Of a stretch of DNA of 64,000 bases, positions 51,071 to 62,160 are shown one piece after another (position 1 is the stretch's first letter; each line of letters begins with the position of its first letter). The DNA is taken from assembly GCA_905221605.1 (NCBI GenBank), contig CAJNDS010001302.1, positions 452,501-516,500 on the forward strand. The letters are read 5' to 3'. Source of the DNA: Symbiodinium natans. Taxonomy: Eukaryota; Sar; Dinophyceae; Suessiales; Symbiodiniaceae. A program made the position numbers and the translations under genes. A model generated the notes under the pieces. It saw only the letters and a list, made by a program, of their open reading frames with translations, did not search any database and was not told the origin of the DNA.

Positions 51071-51385
51071 GTTCACCTAGGAAAGGAATCCGCAGCGTGT
51101 GGCTGCCGAGCCTTCCTCGCCGAGGGCCGTTGCGGGCACTGCGATGCCGCGGTGGACGCCGCCAAGGCTCATCATGCTGTCGAACGCGGCCCGAGGCCCG
51201 AAGTGGCGCGGGAACGACTCTCACGGACTCGATGGCGGGCTCCGCCGCTGGAGCTATCGTGGCACTCGGGTTGGCAGAAAGCGATAGTTGCTTTTCTCAA
51301 CTTGCGGCGAAGAGCTGTGGGCTCTCCTGTTTTCAGGGTCTTGTGGTCAGTATCCATGCAGGGTGTGGGTTCTAGGGGACTGTAA
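51071..51385 (+). CDS. Hypothetical ORF with Cys cluster
   Basis: Open for 105 codons in a repeat-free stretch. Starts ESAACGCRAFLAEGRCGHCD and continues AAVDAAKAHHAVERGPRPEV and WHSGWQKAIVAFLNLRRRAV. Cysteines are spaced C-x-C-x8-C-x2-C, a possible metal site but not a pattern I can name. First ATG only at 51152; GTGAGT at 51067 just upstream hints at an exon end before it (TFQVTGAKKSAVHK). Two other plus frames and one minus frame are also open here because the DNA is GC-rich, so confidence is limited. Confidence 0.35.
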   Translation, partial: VHLGKESAACGCRAFLAEGRCGHCDAAVDAAKAHHAVERGPRPEVARERLSRTRWRAPPLELSWHSGWQKAIVAFLNLRRRAVGSPVFRVLWSVSMQGVGSRGL

Positions 51386-51604
51386 CGGTTCGTGCCCAAA
51401 GACCTAATCGCCAACACAAAGTACCTGCTACTAAATCCCGGTTTTGGGGGTTTGGGCGTTTGGGGGTTTTCGGGTTTTGGGGTTTTGGTGTTCTGGTGTT
51501 CTGGTGTTCGGCATATCCTAAACCCGACAGGTTTAGTTCTCTACGTGGTCTGGTGATCCCTGTTGCACCACAGCCACTACGCTAAAACCCCAAAGCCCCA
51601 AATC

Positions 51605-51680
51605 TTGGGATGTGCCCGCTTTTTCTAGCGGTCCGTATCAAGGGATTATGACTACAATCCCTCTCAAGGACTTTTAACAC
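51605..51680. mobile_element. Family A element A5, diverged
   Basis: Left end TTGGGATGTGCCC with CTAGCGGTCC and AGGGATTATGACTACAATCC inside, matching A1's order; right end AAGGACTTTTAAC lacks the final GGAACATCCCAA. Confidence 0.45.
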
Positions 51681-51938
51681 CCCACCGTAAATCCCCAAAG
51701 CCCTAAGTCCTCAAATTAAAGCCCTAACCCAACGTCCGAACGACCCGATGCGCTCAGGCCCTTACGGACTTTCGCTGTTATTCTGGCCGGAGGGCTCAGT
51801 TGGGTGTTCAGAGCTCTTTTTTTCTAGGGATGCAGGCAGTCGGGTGTGTTTGTTTTTGAGGGTTTAGGGTTTAGGGTTTAGGGTTTAGGGTTTAGGGTTT
51901 AGGGTTTAGGGTTTAGGGTTTAGGGTTTAGGGCTTAGG

Positions 51939-52070
51939 ATGGAACCCGACACTGAAAACCTGAAGCCGGCAACAGGCCCGACAGGTGCCTCCAGAAAGTG
52001 CTTTTTCAGCTCCACCCCACGCAGCCTCCGCAGTCCTTCTACCCCCCAAACCCTCAACATGAGAGCTAAA
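51939..52070 (+). CDS. Coding-like island with ATG
   Basis: ATG 51939 begins MEPDTENLKPATGPTGASRK then CFFSSTPRSLRSPSTP, after which the frame passes into CCCTAAA-type sequence. Ser/Thr/Pro-rich, like a disordered N-terminus. TTTAGGG array (51860-51935) on the left. Confidence 0.35.
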
Positions 52071-52627
52071 AGCCCTAAACCCTAAATCCCTGGTTACCAG
52101 GGTTTAGGGTTTAGGGTTGCGGGTTGAGGGTTTAGGGTTTAGGGTTGCTTTTTCTTCGGAACAAGGTTACCTTGAAGCCTGGACAGCCGATGGGTTAGGT
52201 TTAGGGTTTTCGGCTTAGGGTCTATAGCCTGAAGCCTTGAAAGCCTTTGCCAACTGCTGGGGGTCTCGTTTCTTTCCTACGTTACTGTGACATGAGGAGA
52301 ACTTCAGAGCTCTCACGTTGCCTCAGAAGGGATATGGTCAGTTCCTAAAATCATGGTCCCTTGTGCGTGCCAAGAATCACATCTATACCCTCAACTCCTC
52401 AGCCCTATGTGCCCTAAACCCTACATCCCTAAATCGGCAGTTGTTCAACCCCGAAACCAAAACCCTAGCAAAACCCTCAGCCCTCAGCTTAAGCCCTTAA
52501 GGCCTGAAGCCCTAAACCCTAAACCCGAAACCCTAAACCCTACACACTGAAGCCCTAAACCTTGAACCCTAAACCCTAAACCCTAAACCCTAAACCCTAA
52601 ACCCTAAACCCTAAACCCTAAACCCTA

Positions 52628-52714
52628 CTTTCCTCCAAGGGAGCGTCCCTGTCGGATGCTTCGGCGCCGCAGTTGCTGCGGAAGGAGCCAGCTCCCCAAG
52701 TTGTGGGGTTATGA
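52628..52714 (+). other. Coding-like island
   Basis: LSSKGASLSDASAPQLLRKE then PAPQVVGL and TGA; CTTTCCTCCAAG|GGA could be an acceptor. CCCTAAA left. 52720-53330 to the right has degenerate repeat and a plus frame (MTLLLVRLHIHFRPLESSLQ at 53187) that runs into AT repeat. Confidence 0.3.
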
Positions 52715-53334
52715 CGTTTTGGGATTCGGGTTTAGGGCCGTTTAGGGTTTAGGGTTTCGGGTTTAGGGTTTAGGGTTTAGGGTTTAGGGCTACATGGTCC
52801 CTTAACATCGTCCCTTACCTCCTTTACAGGGCTCTGAAGTATGGGCCCTTGGGTCTTGTAGCGTATATAAGTGGTATGTAAGGGGTCCCTCCTTTATAGG
52901 CCCCACACCAAAAACCATGGAACTACTTCCAGAGTTTAGGGTTTAGGATTCAGGGTTTAGGGTTTAAGGCTTCGGGTTTAGGGTTTAGGGGGATTACAGC
53001 TTCGGGGTTTGAATTTTGGGGTTGAGGGTCGTGGGGATTGAGGTTTGGCGCTTTAGGCTTTAGGGTTGAGCTCAGGGCTATCACTTTAGGATTCAGGATG
53101 CAGGGCTTGAGGCTACGGCCCTTTGCTGCAACCACACCTCAGCACCAAGAACGAGTGCACCATTTCTACCCCAAGTCAGTTCGTTCTTGTCCTTTATGAC
53201 ACTTCTTTTGGTGCGGTTGCACATTCATTTCAGGCCCTTGGAATCCTCATTGCAAATACTACTAAATCTGAGACAAAGACATAACTTGTATGAAACGAAG
53301 CGAGAGCGCACTGAACGCACAAGTCCTAGAACTA

Positions 53335-53447
53335 TATATATATATACATATATACATATATATATATATATTTATATTTATATTTATATATTTATATATT
53401 TATATATTTATATATGTATATATTTATATATGTATATATTTATATAG
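53335..53447. repeat. AT-rich microsatellite
   Basis: (TA)n, ATATTT and TATATG units; the IYIYIY frames over it are artefacts. Confidence 0.95.
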
Positions 53448-53567
53448 ACGAGAGAACACGTACAACCTTCATTAACAGACCGTCGAACCTCAAAGATGTA
53501 ACCCTAAACCGATGCCCCTAAATGACTAACGGCCCTACACCCTAAACCCTGGACCCGAAACCCTAAA

Positions 53568-53645
53568 CCCCCCCCCACCCCAACCCCCCCACCCCCCGCC
53601 ACCCCCCCCCACCCCCCCCCCCCCGGCACCCCCCCCCCCCCGCCC
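53568..53645. repeat. CCCCCCACC-type C-rich block
   Basis: About 75 bp of C runs separated by single A, G or AA; the opposite strand is G-rich and could form quadruplexes. Gly/Val-rich minus frames here are artefacts. Confidence 0.9.
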
Positions 53646-53703
53646 AACCTTTCTCTCCGCCACTTGTGTGTGCGTGGAGAGACAGATGGAAGATGGGTCG
53701 GGA

Positions 53704-53945
53704 TGGACTTGCTTGTTTTCCTCGCTGACCTGACCAAAAAAACAGAGCGGAAACGCACTTTTCTACACAAAAAAGTGCGTTTTCGAGGACACGTTCGAGT
53801 GCTTCAGCCACACACAAACTTTAACATCACCCCGGAAACGCACTTTTCCACATGAAAAAAGTGCATTTTCGAAGGTGGGCTCGCTTGCTTTCCTCGCATG
53901 CAGACCTGACCAAAAAAAGCATATCGGAAACGCACTTTTCTACAC
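53704..53945. repeat. Tandem duplication carrying AAACGCACTTTT hairpins
   Basis: A unit with CCTGACCAAAAAAA followed by CGGAAACGCACTTTTC recurs after about 177 bp (53704-53769 and 53877-53945). CGGAAACGCACTTTTC is followed by its near-complement GAAAAGTGCG-type sequence to give hairpins at 53748-53785 and 53833-53871. The third CGGAAACGCACTTTTC (53925) has lost its partner arm. See findings. Confidence 0.8.
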
Positions 53946-54155
53946 TGGGCGGGGAAGAGAAGAGTGGGGGGGGGAGGGGTTTGGGTTTTTGGGGTTTAAG
54001 GGCTTGAGGGCTTTGTCGGGGGCTTTGGGGGTTTGGGTTTTGGGGCCCCTAAACCCTAAACCCTAAACCCTAAACCCTAAACCCTAAACCCGTTTGGGGG
54101 TTTGGGGGGGTTTAGGGTTTTGGGGTTCTTCCCAGGCACCTTCCTCCTTCCTCAG

Positions 54156-54223
54156 CGCTGGAATTGGACGCTGAGGCGCCTGCGATCCCTGATGTGCTGA
54201 AAAGCCCCTTACCTTTGTCATAG
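54156..54223 (+). CDS. Coding-like exon with strong acceptor
   Basis: CACCTTCCTCCTTCCTCAG| at 54155 is one of the best 3' splice sites in the window. The frame reads LELDAEAPAIPDVLKSPLPL then S and TAG. Terminal-exon-like. Unknown. 54230-54590 is unique sequence without repeats in which I find no convincing ORF. Confidence 0.4.
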
Positions 54224-54781
54224 TTTTGTAGCATGTTACATATTTTAAGGGTACTTCAACCCAATAAGGAATATAAATTACATGTTTAATCCCATCCCAA
54301 CCATAAACTAGTTACACTCCTCACAGAGCTCCGACGCATGAATCGACCGCGCCTTCGAAACTGTCAGCGGTTTCTGCCAAACCTCAATGACCCAAACCTT
54401 ATTTGTAGTTTCTGAGTAGGGAACCTATGTGACTGTTGTGACTGCTAGTGAAACGGCTGAATTCCCAAAGGTAAACCGCATGACGACTCAAGTTAAGGTT
54501 CTAACGTGTTGGGCTCACTGAAACACAAAAGTTGGTGACGTGTGAGCCTTCGCTAGACCCCCAGTTGTCCCTGTTCTGTACCTACAGTTGTAGCCCTAAA
54601 CCTTAAACCCGATTAGGCACCTCAAGAAAAATGGAGCTGCACTTGAACGCCCAGGCAAAGTGTACTTGCAGGGTTTAGAGGGGTTTTCGTCTCGTACCCT
54701 AAACCGTGAACCCCAATCCTAAACCCTAAACCCTAAACCCATATCTTGCACTGCTTTATTCCTCTTCCTGCTCATGTGCAG

Positions 54782-54865
54782 GCTCGCTGGGCCTCGTTCG
54801 AGGCCGCCCATGCGCAGAGACTCGCCCCTCGGCCGACCATAAATAGCTCCCTACTACGGGTTTAG
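54782..54865 (+). CDS. Coding-like exon with strong acceptor
   Basis: TTCCTCTTCCTGCTCATGTGCAG (read in two parts around 54760-54781) precedes GCT. Phase-0 frame ARWASFEAAHAQRLAPRPTI then NSSLLRV, ended by TAG of the TTTAGGG tract. Unknown. Confidence 0.4.
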   Translation, partial: ARWASFEAAHAQRLAPRPTINSSLLRV

Positions 54866-54949
54866 GGTTTAGGGTTTATAAGGGTTCATTGTAGGGTTCA
54901 GGGTTTAGGGTTTAGGGTTCAGGGTTTAGGGCCCATAAACTCTAAACCC

Positions 54950-55650
54950 CGAACCCTACAGACCCTAAAACGTAAACTCTACAGCCTAAACACTAGACCG
55001 CAAAGCCTAGACCCTCCCAAAGCCCAAAAACCCTAAAAGCCTAAAACCCTCAAACCCAAAAGACCCAAAACACCCAAACACAAAGACATAACCCTAAAAC
55101 CTAAAACCCCTCAAATCCTGAAACCCTGAACCCCTAGCACCCCAAAACCCCAAAACCCCTAAACCCTAAACCCTAACCACTAGACTTTATACCTATAAGC
55201 CCTAAACCCTGAGCCCAAAGCCTTAAACCCGAAACCCTAGACCCCAGATCCAAAACCCCAGACCCCAAACTGCAAACCCTAAACCCGAAACCCTAAACCC
55301 TAAACCCTAAATGCTAAACTAACCCCTGAACCCTAAACCCTAAACCCTACCCCCTGAACCCTAAACCCTGAACCCTGAACCCTAAACCCTAAACCCAAAC
55401 CCTTAACCCTGAACCCTAAACCCCAAACCCTAAACCCTAAACCCTAAACCCTATAAACCCTACCCTCAGACCCCTTAGTGGCCTGCATCTTCTCGGCCTG
55501 GTGTATGGGTCTTCTTGGACCTTCAGGGCCGATCCGTGTGATTGTGTTTGGGTTAGGATTTAGAGTTTAGGGTTTAGGATTTAGGGTTTAGGGTTTAGGA
55601 TTTAGGGTTTAGGGTTTAGGGTTCAGGGTTTAGGATTTAGGGTTTAGGGT
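54950..55650. repeat. Degenerate CCCTAAA then TTTAGGG region
   Basis: About 500 bp of CCCTAAA relatives (CCCGAAA, CCCTGAA, CCCCAAA), cleanest at 55285-55460, then TTTAGGG/TTTAGGA (55555-55650). No gene. Confidence 0.9.
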
Positions 55651-56083
55651 TGGGCAGCTTTTTGCTGCTGTTACTACGTTTATTGCTGTTGATGTTACCG
55701 TGATTGCCAGCATTATGAATATCAGTGATTTTGGGTATTTGTTTTGTTGTTTCTTGCTTCTGATTCTTTTGCTATGCACTCCCTAAACCCGAAACCCTAA
55801 ACCCTGAACCCGAACGGTGATCTTAGTCTTTGGGGGTTCGTGAGTGTGTGCGTTCGGCGCTGCAGGGGGTTCGACTTGGGGTTCGTAGGCTTTACAAGGG
55901 GGCTCAGGCTCAGGGGTTTAATGTTTCTAGGACCAAAACCGGAAGCCCGTAAACCTTCGATCCTCTAGGAGCCCTAAACCCTAAACCTTAACCCCTAAAC
56001 CCTAAACCCTAAACCCTAAGCCCTAAACCCTAAACCCTAAACCCTAAACCCTAAACCCTAAACCCTAAACCCTAAACCCTACA

Positions 56084-56336
56084 CGCGGAAAACGCCTGGG
56101 GCTCCCACCCAGGCTGCGTTTGGAGGTCCCCGCGCACCCTCAGGCAGACCTCGGCGCCCATACCTGGGTGTTAAGGGGGGTAAGGGGAACCCTAAACCCT
56201 AAACCCTAAACCCTAAACCCTAAACCCTAAACCCTAAACCCTAAACCCTAAACCCTAAACCCTAAACCCTAAACCCTAAACCCTAAACCCTAAACCCTAA
56301 ACCCTAGCCCTAAACCCTAAACCCTAAACCCTAAAC
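56084..56336. repeat. Island and long CCCTAAA array
   Basis: The island 56084-56180 reads GKRLGLPPRLRLEVPAHPQA then DLGAHTW with CTCCCACCCAG inside. It lies between CCCTAAA arrays at 55980-56075 and 56190-56336, the latter about 20 units with one break. Confidence 0.7.
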
Positions 56337-56347
56337 CTTTTTCCCAG

Positions 56348-56469
56348 TCCCCTAAATAACCCCTGCATATACCTTCTACAGGTCCCCAGGTTCCTAAGTG
56401 GCCCCTTAAGAACCCCCCAAAAAAACACCTCAGGTCCCTTGTAAGGGTCCCTCCTTTAGTCCCTTGAGG
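56348..56469. mobile_element. Repeat family B, copy B4
   Basis: CCCCTAAATAACCCC, CCTAAGTGGCCCCTTAAG and CCTCCTTTAGTCCCTTGAG match B1/B3 in order. Diverged. 56500-57100 beyond is TTTAGGG and G/T-rich degenerate repeat. Confidence 0.5.
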
Positions 56470-57360
56470 GTAGTCCAGTGGTCCCCTTTTGCCCCTGTTT
56501 TTCTTTGGGGTTTAGGGTTTAGGGTTTAGGGTTCAGGTTTTCGGGTTTAGGGATTAGGGGCTAGGGGCTAGGGTTTAGGGTTTAGGGTTGGGTTTAGGGT
56601 TTAGGGTTTAGGGTTTAGTGTTTAGGGTTTAGGGTTCAGGGTTCAGGGTTTAGGGTTTAGGGCTTAGGGCTTGGGGCTTCGGGTTTAGGGTTTAGTAGGG
56701 TGTAGGATTCCCTTTAAAGGAACTAACCAACAACTAAGTACCCTTGTTATAAGATGCTGTCCGGGCTACGAGGATACTGCAGGGGTCGACGTGCTTCGGT
56801 TTAGGGTTTTGGGGGGTTTAGGGTTTGGGGTCTAGGGTTTTCGCGTTTAGTGGTTTGGGCTTTTGGGTTTTTGGGGTTTACGGGTTTTGTTGTGGGGTTT
56901 AGGGATTAGCCGTCAAGGGTGCAGGGTTTAGAGTTTCGGGCTTAGGGTTGAGGGCTGAGGGTTCAGGGTTCAGGGTTGAGGGGCCTAGGGCTTTAGGGCT
57001 TAGGGGTTTTGCATTGATATTCTGCGGGCTCGGTCTTTTGGAGTTGTGGGTTTCAGGATTTAGGGTTCAGGTTTTACGGCGGTGAGGGACTTCGAGTGTA
57101 GACGGGACCTCGGAGGAGTTTGGGCTGCAGCCCTTTTCATCCTGTTGTGCTCTGGGGCACCTTTGGATCTTCCTTGTGATACGTACTGTAGAGGTCGGAA
57201 GATGTACTAATAGCATTCCCTTAGGGTCCCTTGTAAAAATGTACTCTAATTACCCCCCCCCCTCCCCCCCCAAGAAAAAAGACTTCTTCTAATTATTCAG
57301 GCCCCTATAGTACTATGTATCGTACTATGGAATTGCTGGGTTACCTGTGGTTTCCCCTAC

Positions 57361-57740
57361 TTGGCTGCCCTAAGCTTTGAAATTGCTCTCGAGAAGCCCG
57401 CTCATGCCAAGGGTTTCGTAGTGGTGCCAGCCTGCCGCCATGACACTAGCTGTGGCGGATGCACCAATGATGCCTTCCATCACAGAACAGTTCCCACCAA
57501 CGATCTACATCGGCACGAAGAGTCGGTTTCAGCAAGGAGCTGGCCGTGTGTGGTGCTACGAGCTTGCCAGGGTTGGTTCCAGTCTCAGGCAAGTCGCCCC
57601 CAGAGATCACCCATGGTGGCAATGATGATGTGATGTTCATTTGTGAAGAGCAAGGGGGGTTCTTCGTTGCCTATGAAGGAAAAGTGGTGAATACTCCAAA
57701 CAGCCAGGCGCTGGTGCAGCGGGTTTGGGTTGTAGGGTTT
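57361..57740 (+). CDS. Coding-like block, frames change
   Basis: A repeat-free stretch in which three plus frames take turns: ALSFEIALEKPAHAKGFVVV (57361-), then MMPSITEQFPPTIYIGTKSR and FQQGAGRVWCYELARVGSSL (57440-57625), then GGNDDVMFICEEQGGFFVAY and EGKVVNTPNSQALVQR (57546-57730). Such hand-over suggests a real but frame-broken or spliced gene. The end is cut by TTTAGGG. No family recognised. Confidence 0.35.
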
Positions 57741-58209
57741 AGGGGTTAGGGTTCAGGGTTTCGGGTTTAGGGGTTGGGGTTTAGGGTTCAGGGTTTGCAG
57801 GGCTTTTAGGGTTTCGGGTTCTTAGGTGGTCGAAGGCCCTGTTGCCTGCATTGCCTTGGACTTTCTTCTTCTACCTCACCCTAAGCCCTAAATCCTAAAC
57901 CCAAAAATCTGGGGGTGGTTAAGAGGATCTTCCTGGGCTAGGGATGGGGCGGCTGAGAGATTGCAAGCCTCAACTGCGTTTGCGTTCCTAGAGTTTCCTG
58001 TGTTTTCCTCACACCTGAAGCCTTGAACCCTTCCCCAAAGTAACACCCCCCAAACCGGTAAACCCTACAACCCCAGAGCCCTGACAAGCCTAAAACCTTA
58101 AAACCCCAAAGCCCTAGCTTTAAGGTTTGAACCGTGTGCCCTGAGTATATAGAGTGCATGTATAAGATATGAACAAGGGACCCAACTGAGGGCCCAAACT
58201 TGGGACCCC

Positions 58210-58490
58210 AGATAAGCACCAAACCCTAAACCCTAAGCCCTCAGCCCTCAGCCCTCAGCCCTAAGCCCTAAGGCCTAAGCCCTAAGCCCTAAGCCCTAAG
58301 CCCTAAGCCCTAAACCCAACAATCTCCAGCAACAAACCCTGAAGGCCACCACGTGGATCACCTCACAGGGTTCGCGGCGGCAGCCACGGAGCCACCGGGG
58401 AAGTGTCTGTAGGGTTTAGGGTTTAGGGTTTAGGGTTTAGGGTTTAGGGTTTAGGGTTTAGGGTTTAGGGTTTAGGGTTTAGAGGTTTAG
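58210..58490 (+). other. CCCTAAG array, island, TTTAGGG array
   Basis: CCCTAAG/CCCTCAG units (58210-58316) and clean TTTAGGG (58411-58482) flank an island at 58338-58412 reading PEGHHVDHLTGFAAAATEPP then GKCL and TAG, which resembles the island at 37444. Confidence 0.4.
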
Positions 58491-59057
58491 GGTGCTGGAA
58501 GTCTGGGACGGCTGAGCCAATGTTTGTTGCCTGAAACCCAAGATCCAAGCCTCAAAAACCCCCAAATCCAAGATGCCCCCCGAAACCATGGGGTCTGGTA
58601 CGAAATGCTTGGGCCTGAGGGTTTTAAGGGCTTGGGAACTTTGCTCAAGCCAAAGCATCCAGCAAGAGTTCGACCCGAAACCCTAAACCCTAAACCCTAA
58701 ACCCTAAAAACCCATACTTCCTGGCTCGCTGTGACAGCGAAGGGTGGCGGAGAAGTGTTGCACAATGCACATGGGTAAAGGATGAAGGGTTAGGGTGGGG
58801 TCCCCGGGTCTACCTTCCCCGATTTTTTGGGGTCTGTGGTTCATACAGCAGTGCCATCAAGAAGTGCCCACAGTTTACAGGACACCCCGCTAATTTTCGG
58901 GCTCAGGGACAGCTTGGAATTCGTGCAAACCTTAAACCTCAAACCCAAAACCCCATACATCAAAGGTTTCAGATTGACAAGAATCGGTCAACAAACGTTC
59001 GACTGCGCGTACAATAGCCCTAAACCCTAAACCCGAAACTCTAAACCCTAAACCCTA

Positions 59058-59185
59058 ATGTTCATTGCAACTTATGCTGGACAGGCTCTAAATAGGTTGA
59101 TGAAGACGCTCACTTTGATTTGCGCAGCACCGAGCCTCCACCGCCTTTCGGGGACCTTCGCGTCTTACCCTAAATCAAACGGGTT
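59058..59185 (+). CDS. Coding-like island with ATG
   Basis: ATG 59058 begins MFIATYAGQALNRLMKTLTL then ICAAPSLHRLSGTFASYPKS, 42 codons between CCCTAAA and TTTAGGG tracts. The mostly hydrophobic N-terminal half could be a signal sequence. Unknown. Confidence 0.35.
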
Positions 59186-59570
59186 TAGGGTTTAGGGTTT
59201 AGGGTTTAGGGTTTGCCCAAAAGCCTAAGCCTGAATTACGAGCTCTGAACCCTTTGCACCCCATGCCCTCAAAGACATCTGAACCAACACCCCACACCCC
59301 AAACCCTGAACCCTGGCGACAGCTGCAGGAGATGCAAGCGTTGATGACTTCACCGCCTGAGGCCGCGGGGCCGCTGATTACGACATTTTTGAGGTTCCGG
59401 GTGACGGGGCTTCGGGATTCTCATGATGATTTGCTTTGTTGAGGTTCGAGTCTTGGGGGGCGTATTAGGGCCTCCTCTGATGACTTGCTTTTGAGGTTTC
59501 GGGTTTGGGGTTTGGGGTTTGGGGTTTAGGGTTTGGGAGATTTAGTTTGGCTTGGAATGGGGGAGGGGGC

Positions 59571-59825
59571 AGCCACCCCACCGGCGCGATCCAGTATCCG
59601 TCGTTGCGGTTCAGATTTATGGCCATGGCGAACCTTAAGCTACAGGTTTAGGGTTTAGGGTTTAGGGTTTAGGGTTTAGGGTTTAGGGTTTAGGGTTTAG
59701 GGTTTGGTGCCTCCAGGGCCGGGAGCATCGGATCCGCGCAGGTTTTCTTCACTAGCACGCCTCCTCCAGAGGAGGCGGGACCTGATGACGCACATGCCAC
59801 GCCGCACCCTTCATCCAATAGAAGT
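59571..59825 (+). other. Two coding-like islands around a TTTAGGG array
   Basis: 59571-59648 reads SHPTGAIQYPSLRFRFMAMA then NLKLQ and runs into TTTAGGG (59640-59705). 59710-59825 reads ASRAGSIGSAQVFFTSTPPP then EEAGPDDAHATPHPSSN. They could be consecutive exons with a telomere-repeat intron. Unknown. Confidence 0.3.
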
Positions 59826-60259
59826 CCCAAACCCTATAAGCCCTGAATCTTGAAACTTCCTTGCTCTCAACCCCAAAACACTCCATCACCCCTAAACCCC
59901 TAAACCCTTAAACCCTAAATCCTTAAACCCCCAAAGCCCCGCCCAGTAACCCTCGAAGCCACCGACCTCCTAGATTGATTTCACTCGAAAGGATTTCTCT
60001 AGGCTGGTGCATCTGGACACACCTGGGCAGTGTCGTTGCGGTCATGTGTTCCCTAAGCCCTGAACCCTAAGCCCTGCACCCTGAACCCTGAACCCGAAGC
60101 CGCAGAACTCGTGGGGGTTCAGATGTCTACGACTCCGGAGTGCTTGAGATCGTGGATGTGGAATGGATAGGCGCTTATAGCCATTGAACATTAAGGGGCT
60201 GAAGGAGGTACCCCTTTACTAAGGGACATCTTGGCCACTATCGTGGGTATGCAGGGGCC

Positions 60260-60270
60260 ACGTGTGTGTA

Positions 60271-60301
<31 letters not shown>

Positions 60302-60340
60302 TCGTCTCTGCGTGTGTGTGTGTATATATATATATATATG
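60260..60340. repeat. GT/CG/TA alternating microsatellite
   Basis: (GT)n, (GC)n, (GT)n and (TA)n in succession; alternating purine-pyrimidine. 60420-60960 is mostly degenerate TTTAGGG with T-rich spacers and no gene I can support. Confidence 0.9.
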
Positions 60341-61004
60341 GATGGGGGTTTACGATTTTTGGGGTGGTTCATCCATCGATATAGGATACATGGTCCCAAG
60401 ATGGGCAGCAGATACGTGAGGTAGCCCTTTGAGCCTGTCTGGAGTGGGTTTCAGTGACAGGTCCCGGATGAAGTCGGGCAGGAGCAATGCCTCTCTTCTG
60501 CATTCAGGGTTTTAGGGTTTAGGGTTTAGTGCTTCGGGTTTAATTAGGGCTGCCTCGAACCTAAATTAGTCAGGTTTCCCCTGGCTGACGTGTGGTGAGG
60601 CAAGGGTCGCAGCAGTGCTGTGCGAGTCTCCCTAAACCCTAAACCCTGGTGTTGCGTTTTTGCGTTATAGGGTTCAATTAGGGTCAGGCTTTTCGGGTTT
60701 TAGGTTGTCTTTGCGGTTTTAAGGTAGTTTTTGTTGGTTTTATGGTTTTAGGTTGTTGTTAGGGTCTGGGGCTTAACTAGGGTTTAGGATTTTGGGGCTT
60801 TAGGGCTGTTAGGGTTCAGTGTTTTAGGGTTTTGGGTTGTAGGAATTTATGGCTTTAGGGCGATGCAGCCTCCGCCCTGAAAGTCCAAAGGCCAGTTACC
60901 TCCGGCTTGCTGGGTCCCTAACGCACGAGTGGCGGGTTCAGGGTTTCAGGGTTTAGGGGTTCAGGGCTCCGAAAATAGGAACCCCGCCCCATCAACAAAC
61001 CCGA

Positions 61005-61108
61005 AAAATTTCGAGCTGAATGACGGAGGCGCCGCCGCTGGACCTCTTTGCCGGAAGGCCTTGCAGTGCTTGCGGTACTTGGGGGGGTGCACCTTGAAGA
61101 GCACCAAG
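61005..61108 (+). other. Coding-like island
   Basis: FELNDGGAAAGPLCRKALQC then LRYLGGCTLKSTKG, ending where the 9-bp array begins. A second plus frame is also open. Unknown. Confidence 0.25.
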
Positions 61109-61276
61109 GGTTTAGGGTTTATAGGTTTATGGGGTTTATAGGGTTTATAGGGTTTATAGGGTTTATAGGGTTTATAGGGTTTATGGGGTTTATAGGGTTT
61201 ATAGGGTTTATAGGGTTTATAGGGTTTATAGGGTCTACAGTGTTTATAGGGTTTATAGGGTTTAGGGTTTAGGGTT
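61109..61276. repeat. GGGTTTATA tandem array
   Basis: About 17 units of the 9-bp GGGTTTATA with few changes. Because 9 is a multiple of 3 it stays open in frame (GFIGFIGFI / YKPYKPYKP); these frames are not genes. Confidence 0.95.
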
Positions 61277-62054
61277 TCGGGCAAGAAGCCCCTACCGGGA
61301 AGTGTAGGTTGGAGCCCTTGTTGTGCATCGGGAATCCTTAAAGGGAGAAGATCTGTTGTAGGGCTGATTGGGGTTCAAGATTTCCCCCTCCTAAACCAGC
61401 CTAAACCTCCTCATGAACCCCATCACCCCCTATCAACTATCACCTTTAAACCCTAAAGCCTGAACAGCATATCCCCCTCCAGCTATGTAAGGGATTCTGG
61501 ACTCACCCTGTAAACCCTTATTCCTCAAACCTAAACCCTAGACCAAAAACCCCCAAACTCTGCACCCTGGCGGTCAGGTTGTCGACTTCCTTGCGGAGCG
61601 GTTGCCTGCTGCACCCCGCGTCGCAAGTGGACGCTTTGGGTGGGGCTGATTTAGGGTCTATAGGGACTTAGGGTGCAGGGATATAGGCTGATTTCGGGTC
61701 TGTAGGGAGTTAGGGTGCAAGGATATACGGTTCATGATTTACCATTAGGGCCCAGCTTGTAGGTTGGGGCGTTCGGGTTCTGAGCTTAGGGATTTAGGGT
61801 TTAGGGATTCAGGATTTAGGGATTTAGGGTTTAGGGTTTAGAGGTATAGGTTTTAGGGATTTAGGGGTCGGGGTGTGGGGCCTTTCGCACGTCTGGTCGG
61901 TGTGGTTGCGCAGTTCAGGGCCAAGGGCAGTTTATGGGGGGGGGGGGGGGCCGTTACAACTAAGCTGGCCCTAAACCCGCAAAATATCTCCACTTCCTGG
62001 GCCCTGGTGCTGTGTTTGCCTTTCTGCTCGATTATGAAAAGTCGGCCTTCCCGT

Positions 62055-62160
62055 CATAATAAAATCCGATCCTTGTGGGGTCCTTAAAGGGGGGGGGGGC
62101 GGCGTTCATCGGGGTAAGTACCTAGGGAATGTTAGCGAAGCTTAGAGAGCCTTGGGGAGT
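62055..62160. mobile_element. Dispersed repeat E, copy E2
   Basis: ATAATAAAATCCGATCCTTG, a G-run, GTTCATCGGGGTAAGTACCT and AGGGAATGTTAGCGAAGC match 6085-6170 in order. A C-run follows near 62206. Nature unknown. Confidence 0.5.

Noticed and set aside
53187-53475. IYIYIY-rich ORFs
   Set aside because: AT microsatellite read as protein.
53504-53817. Gly/Val-rich minus ORFs
   Set aside because: Come from the C-rich block at 53568-53645.
60961-61284. YKPYKP and GFIGFI ORFs
   Set aside because: Translation of the 9-bp GGGTTTATA array, which is open in frame because its period is a multiple of three.
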